DNA of 64,000 nucleotides from Gordionus sp. m RMFG-2023 (taxonomy: Eukaryota; Nematomorpha; Gordioida; Chordodea; Parachordodidae): positions 44,245,366 to 44,309,365 of the forward strand of contig NC_088777.1 of the NCBI RefSeq assembly GCF_954871325.1. Direction: 5' to 3'. Both the position numbers and the translations under genes were made by a program. The first letter of the stretch is position 1. Each line of letters starts with the position of its first letter. Below, in pieces: positions 58,449-64,000 of this stretch. Below the pieces are notes generated by a model. That model saw only the letters and a program-made list of their open reading frames with translations. It did no database searches and had not been told where the DNA came from.

Positions 58449-59990
58449 ATCTGCCACTTATACAAAAAAAAATCATAATGTCTATTATTTTTAATAAAAA
58501 AATTTTTTTTAAATTTTATACAAATTTATAATAAATAAAAGATTTTTACAATAAATTTGTAATTATATCATGATAGTAGACTAAAATTTGTTGATTTTTT
58601 TTTACCCAATTATGCGTAATGTCGAGCGTTATAACAAAATTACACCATTTTTCAGATAAAATCTCTCACTTATTGAAAAAATAGATTTTTTAATTAATCT
58701 ATAGCGTCCTAGAGCTTGAATCAATTTTTGTTCTTAATAATTCTATTCAAAACAACCTGGTTAATAATTCTTTTTTTAATAATTCTTTTTTTAATAATTC
58801 TTTTTTTAAAAATTCAGATTTTTGGCATATTGTTATCGCTTAAAGATATACTTATTTAATTTAATTTTTTAATCTAAAAATCACTTTCAAACTGCTATTT
58901 AGAATTTTAAAAAGAAAAAAGGCGAACACATAATTTTAAACCTTTTTTATCTTTTCATTTTCGGTTGTATTTTTGATCGCACACCTCTCAACCACATCTT
59001 TCAATCCCGATAAAAATTTATACTAAGATTTCATGTAAATTGGAGTCTAGAAAAATGCTGACAAAATTTAGTAAAAATAACAAGAAAAATTAGTTTTTTT
59101 TAAATTAATTTTTTATAATATTTAATAATTAACAAAATAATATATAATTAGAATAATACAATATGCTCAACTGACTTGCAACTGCATTTAATCAAACTAT
59201 TCTATCTTAAAATTTTGTTCTTTTCTTTGGTCTTTTAGTTTAATAATCCAACAGATCTTTTAGTTTAATAATCCAACAGATCTTTTCTTTGGTCTTTTAG
59301 TTTAATATTCCAACAAACAACAATATATATTCCTAAATATATATTCACATTTATCTATGATAAAATTTTTGTTTAGGTTCGGTTCGGGTTCAAAACCAGA
59401 TCAAAATTGTGAACCCGGTTCCTTTAAAGTGGGTTCGGTAAAAATATGCTCAGGTTCAGTTATGTACAGGAAATTAAAATTTTAATAATGTCAATCATAA
59501 TTTTGTAAATTGACCAAAATTTCTAAAATGTAAATTAAAAGATCATTTTAAGCATATTATAATATTTATTTAAAACGTGCTAAGACCAAATAAATTATAT
59601 TATAATCCTCTTTAATAATATACATAAGTGGACAATATTAATTATGTTAATATAATATAGGAATCAATGTCATCACTAGGGGGTGGGTTTGGGGTTCAAG
59701 CCCCAGCAGAATTTCGAAGAGCCTTCAAAAATTTTCAAAATATAATTGAAAGCAAAAAAAATTGCAAAATATTAGTTTTTATTTTTGAGATTTTGATTTG
59801 AGTACTCATTGAGCCCCAGCAAACTGAACAGCCTGGAGACGGCCTTGATAGGAATTTTGATAATGATTATTTCAATAATATATTTTTCTGTTATAAATTA
59901 AATTCTATTTTTTTTTGTTTATATAAATTTACAATAAAATTAGTATAAACTTGAGTTCAAAATGAGTTTAAAACTTAAAAACTGGTTCAT
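58449..59990. other. AT-rich stretch after the BRD8-like gene
   Basis: Holds AATAAA signals near 58530, a tandem TTAATAATTCTTTTT array (58761-58815) and a tandem CTTTTAGTTTAATAATCCAA array (59230-59310). Possible transposon-end motifs are GGTTCGGGTTC (about 59378) and GGGTTCAAGCCCCAGCA (about 59693). No gene. Confidence 0.5.
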
Positions 59991-59999
59991 GTTCCATGG

Positions 60000-60690
60000 C
60001 AGTGAAGAAGAAGGTAGTGAAATATAAATTATTAAAATAAGTTCCCCTGAATTAAATCCCAATTTTAAAATTTTAGATGAAAATACTTACAGGAATGTAA
60101 ACCCTGTATAAACAAAAAAACGATAAAGGGTTCAACACAAATTTTGTTAAACATATTAAAGTATATTATTTATATGTGGTTAAAAGGGACATTAGCTTAA
60201 AAATTTAAGTTTACAATATTACCTACCTTTATTAAAAGCTGCCCAAGATGGTATTCACGAAAAATTTTTTATTATATAAATATAATAAGGCTTTTTTGGC
60301 ATTTAAGAACTTATGGATTGAGTTGGATGATAAAAAAATAATTTCAAAATATATTTTTAAAAGAAACTTGAGTATACAAGCTCAAACTATAACACCATTA
60401 GATTTAACATCTAATGATAATTTTTCTTTTGATGAAACAAATGTTGCTGAGTTTAATAATACAAATAACATTGAACTGGAGGTTTTAAATTATATTAATG
60501 AAAGTTGAAATACATTACAAATGCTTAATTATTATCCTTCCATTAAGGTAATGTTTTTAAAATATAATACTGCAATATCTTTGTTCCAATTGAAGGGTTA
60601 TTTATTGTCACAATGTTAAATATGCCGAAAAGGCAAAGGTCTAATGATATATTATAGAAAATTTGATTATCTTATAATAATGAATAAAGC
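60000..60690 (+). mobile_element. hAT family A relic, plus strand
   Basis: SSPELNPNFKILDENTY (about 60035) parallels SPESNPNLKILDGKFY at 5460-5400. An 86-codon frame (60248-60508) and then YYPSIK, LKYNTAIS and a degraded dimerisation segment (to about 60660) follow. The catalytic core is mostly missing. Confidence 0.7.
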
Positions 60691-60939
60691 TATACCCAAG
60701 AACTGCAAAAATATTTTAATTACTTTAAGATGGGGTGGTAGCTAATTTTAAGTTTAACATCTTTAATGTAAGCTTTAATAATTACTATCAATAATTGAGA
60801 ATGTTTTCATATCAATTGAATTTCGAATTTTACTCATGAAAAATAAGCTAATCGGTTTACCGAAAATTGTTTAAATAGGTAAAATTTCCAGTGAAGAGAA
60901 AAAATTAGTCAGTAATAAGTTTAGGACTATCCAGCCACG

Positions 60940-62660
60940 AACACCACACAACGAAGGTTTTTTTTGTTCCTGAAAAACTAACACTCTACGAAGTGATAGA
61001 CGATTATATAGCGAAAAAGGTCTTTGATATTGATAAAGATATGAGAGAAAGGATCTATGACGCAGAAATAGGAACCTGCTCTCTAAGTTTTAGGAAATAG
61101 AAAAGTAATTGTTGACCAGAATTAACATAGGGCATTATGGATTGATTGCTATATGATAGTCTAACACTCACGGAAAAAACTCTGCCAACAAACATAATTA
61201 CAAACCTCGCCCCACTTTCGACTGGTTACTCCATAAATGAAATAATAAGTGGTCAAAGCTGGATAATATCACAGTAGAATATCCAAAAATTGCACCTACA
61301 ACATTATCTCGCTACCTATTTGCCCTCTTTCAATAAAATATGGGAGAGCGGAACTCTGCAGTGGGATGGAACAAATCCTACCTAAGTAACTACCCCCCAA
61401 AAAAGATCACAGAAATTAAAGGGTTACTGAGCTATAACCTTCAAATCCCGTAGCATGAAATTTTTTTTTATGGTACAATCAAAAAAAAACCACAAATATA
61501 TCATCTACACCTCATTTTTTTCCCCCAAAAAATACATATGTTTATACAGGCCAAATAAAAAAAAATATACTGGAGCCAAAATTAGCTCAGAAAAATAATC
61601 ATGCAGAAAAGCAAATACAAACACCCTTCTACTTCACATTTGTAGATTATAGCAGAGTTATTGATTAAGTTAGCAATGCAGCTTCGTTGTCAGAAGATGG
61701 AAGACCACAACATCTACCAGATCTAGAAAACCACTAATACATGTTTGGATACTTCGAAATCAATGACGAAGAATATCCCCTACTTCCAGGGTAAAGATAG
61801 AAGTAAAACAAGGCTAAACTCTAGCCACTCCTAATTAAAATCATAAATAAAAACAAAAGAGTAACACTGGGAACGACCGATGTATTATATGTAGGCTCAA
61901 ATGAGACGTAATGTTTTGAAAAAGAAAAAAAAGTTAAAGACCTTAAGTCATAGTTAACTAGCAATAAAAAAAGAGTTTTTCTCCTTATTTTTCCCAAAAA
62001 CATGTAATCACTTCAAAAAATAGTTAGATAACGAGGTAAATGTAGTCGCCAAAGGTACTTAGCGGTCACATTTAATAATAAAAGTAGTTGCAAAGAAAAA
62101 GAAGAATTAGAATACAAAAGGCGAGTGGACTTTTAAACGTATAAAAGTATGGAAGATAAGAGAGAAGTCTGTATTTTCTAAACTGAGGACATATTAGTCT
62201 ATGTAGTGGACGGACATGTAAGAGAGACCAAAAACTGGGAAATGAAAAAAAAAATAGAAATAGATGACTACAAAAAATAAATGCCTCATAAACAAAAGAA
62301 GATATCTTCTACCCCAGAAACATTTCGAACTCAAATCTATAGGAAAAGACAAAACATAGCCAAAATTAAGTATAATATTGAAAAGAGTTAATTCTAGCCC
62401 ACATAAGAAACACACATCACAAACTATTACTCAACAATGCCATGAACAAAGCTTAACTCATATAATGGGAAAGTATAGGAAATACAACAACACCTAAGAC
62501 ATTGTATATGTATGTATATAATAAAAAGCATGGGACGGACCGATTTAAATTAGTACATTAAATCAATGATAAGATAAATAAAAGCTAATGTCAGTGAAGA
62601 AAGTAATTCACAGAAAAGGTGAAAGACAAAGTCAGGAAGTAAATTGAGAAATAAAGAGAT
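60940..62660 (+). mobile_element. Heavily decayed LINE
   Basis: Readable pieces in different frames: VGWNKSYLSNYPPKK (about 61360, the N-terminal reverse transcriptase motif), FYFTFVDYSRVID (about 61630-61670, palm motif A), then LEYKRRVDF and downstream remnants. Many stops and frameshifts. The 3-prime boundary is not clear. Confidence 0.6.
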
Positions 62661-62699
62661 TAAATAACCTGAATCCAAAAAAAAAAATTTATGAGAGAT

Positions 62700-63330
62700 T
62701 TAGGTAGTTCGATTTAATTTTTGTAATTTCTTTATAGATTTTTTATTTTTATTTAGCCTTAGAAACTGTTTCAAATTTAAGTATAAATACATTATGTCCT
62801 TCAAAGCTCTGTAGAACCATAATGTCTTGTATTTGCAATATGTTTTCCCAGTAATTGTTACTATGCAGGCGCGTACGCAGGAATTTGGTGGGGGGGGGGG
62901 GATAATAAAATTTTTTAAGAAATATAATTGTTATTTAAAAATATTAATCATAAATTTATTAGGACTAATAACTTTTATTATACACAATTTTAAATTAATA
63001 TGAATTACAAAAAAATTATATATATAAACCAGCATTGAAAAACTATAAAATAAATGTGAATTATAAAATCTAAAGTGAATATAACCACGATATGAATCAC
63101 TTATGACCCAAAATTGAAATTAGAATTTTTTGAGTTTTTAAAATTTATATATAAAGTATAAAAAATTTAAATGTTGGAAATATAAATTAATACACAAAAA
63201 GTTTCTTAGGAATAATTGTATATTATTTTTCAATTATCTATCCTTGCTTGGCGTTAAATGCCTATGAATATTCAAAAGATCCAAATCATTCAATCTACTT
63301 TCAGAAGTTGCATTTCATAGGTATGTTTTT
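62700..63330. other. AT-rich stretch with a G run
   Basis: GCAGGCGCGTACGCAGGAAT followed by a G run at about 62889-62900 resembles the end of a DNA transposon. No other feature. Confidence 0.4.
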
Positions 63331-63551
63331 CAGAGACTTGCAGGCCCGGCCCCAGGCCGGACCGTATTATTTTTTTAAACATACCTGGGCAGGCATGAAA
63401 TTTTTTTAAATATACCCGGGCAGGCATGAAATTTAAAAAAAAAATACTCGGGCTGGGCCTAAAATTTTTTTTAAAAAAATATCCAGGCCGAAAAAATTTT
63501 TAAAAAAAAATTCGGGTCGTGCCCTGAAAATGATACTTCTGCAGGGCTCTG
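63331..63551. mobile_element. hAT family D MITE, 221 bp
   Basis: CAGAGACTTGCAGGCCCGGC at the left and CTGCAGGGCTCTG at the right match the ends of the element at 42463-44280. Between them are CGGGCAGGCATGAAA repeats and A/T runs. The flanking 8-mers match only partly. Confidence 0.8.
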
Positions 63552-63626
63552 TTATTCTTCTTAAAAAAGAGAATATTTTCCCATTAGTTTATTAATGGGA
63601 AGAGTTTTTAATATATATATACCATT

Positions 63627-63730
63627 TTAATACATTGGGAATATAATCTAAAATGTGTTTGAATGCAAAGCATCCATTTTTAATACATTGGGAATATAAT
63701 CTAAAATGTGTTTGAATGCAAAGCATCCAT
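63627..63730. repeat. Tandem duplication, two units of about 51 bp
   Basis: TTTTAATACATTGGGAATAT to AATGCAAAGCATCCAT occurs twice without mismatch. Confidence 0.95.
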
Positions 63731-63830
63731 AGCATTTTTGGGACTCTATCAAATCAACCATAATTAATCTTTTAATAGTTATTCAGCTAATAAGGCATCA
63801 TAAGATATTTTAACATCTTCGTGATATAAT

Positions 63831-63980
63831 CTAACAAATATTTTTTTTCCCATCACCATCTGAAAAAGATTGGAAAAGCTTTTGTGGAAGTAATCTAAGA
63901 GAGGGGGCATTTGTTTTAATATACTCTTCTTCGTGTATTAGACGATGAGCTTGCTTGCTGCAAGTCGAGGGGGACAAATT
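63831..63980 (-). CDS. Short unassigned open frame, coding-like
   Basis: Fifty codons reading CSKQAHRLIHEEEYIKTNAP, then SLRLLPQKLFQSFSDGDG and a stop. Its mixed, non-repetitive amino acid content is unlike random translation of AT-rich DNA, so it may be a fragment of a gene or transposase near the window edge. The family is not recognised. Confidence 0.3.
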   Translation of the reverse strand, partial: NLSPSTCSKQAHRLIHEEEYIKTNAPSLRLLPQKLFQSFSDGDGKKNIC

Positions 63981-64000
63981 TTAAATAGGTATAGCTCTGT

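Noticed and set aside
1-64000. CRISPR array, operon, toxin-antitoxin or other prokaryotic-style defence system
   Set aside because: Introns, a eukaryotic gene set and eukaryotic transposons rule out a prokaryotic context. The tandem arrays have contiguous units without regular spacers.

Overview
The window is AT-rich eukaryotic chromosomal DNA, most likely from an invertebrate animal or a close relative. The signs are GT-AG introns of 60 bp to 8 kb, a JMJD6 orthologue with an animal-type layout, and a heavy load of decayed transposable elements (hAT, PIF/Harbinger, Tc1/mariner-like, LINE, gypsy). I cannot name the species. There are no rRNA genes, CRISPR arrays or prokaryotic operons.

Two host genes can be built exon by exon. 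JMJD6 (minus strand, 41684 to 23106) is apparently complete: nine coding exons with matching phases give 522 residues, and all iron and 2-oxoglutarate ligands of the JmjC fold are present. A bromodomain gene (plus strand, about 50522 or 49390 to 58448) matches the C-terminal bromodomain of BRD8 and has a long disordered Asn/Ser-rich middle. Its N-terminal exons are less certain, and one two-exon block there is duplicated in tandem, with the upstream copy decayed. Both gene models are read from sequence alone, without transcript support.

Layout. 1-1350: gypsy fossil (minus). 1676-1896: palindromic mariner-like MITE. 1900-6110: pieces of one hAT family with a non-autonomous hAT (4362-5167, perfect 8-bp target duplication) nested in it. 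6400-7040: PIF/Harbinger relic. 7041-7970: tandem repeats and a tRNA-like sequence. 9240-13970: gypsy fossil (plus) carrying a hAT insertion at about 10565-11935. 16985-18420: G-rich inverted-repeat element. 18490-19690: diverged direct repeat. 20490-23089: nearly intact hAT just past the JMJD6 stop codon. 23106-41684: JMJD6, with introns holding LINEs, a 1.6-kb palindrome and several MITEs. 42463-44280: internally deleted hAT. 44281-49389: mostly featureless, with one unrecognised ORF. 49390-58448: BRD8-like gene. 58449-64000: hAT and LINE relics, a short hAT MITE and tandem repeats.

I found no convincing new multi-gene system. The most notable points are the stacking of inverted repeats inside JMJD6 introns, a foldback MITE family with six of seven copies in that gene, splice acceptors without pyrimidine tracts, and the tandem exon duplication in the BRD8-like gene.
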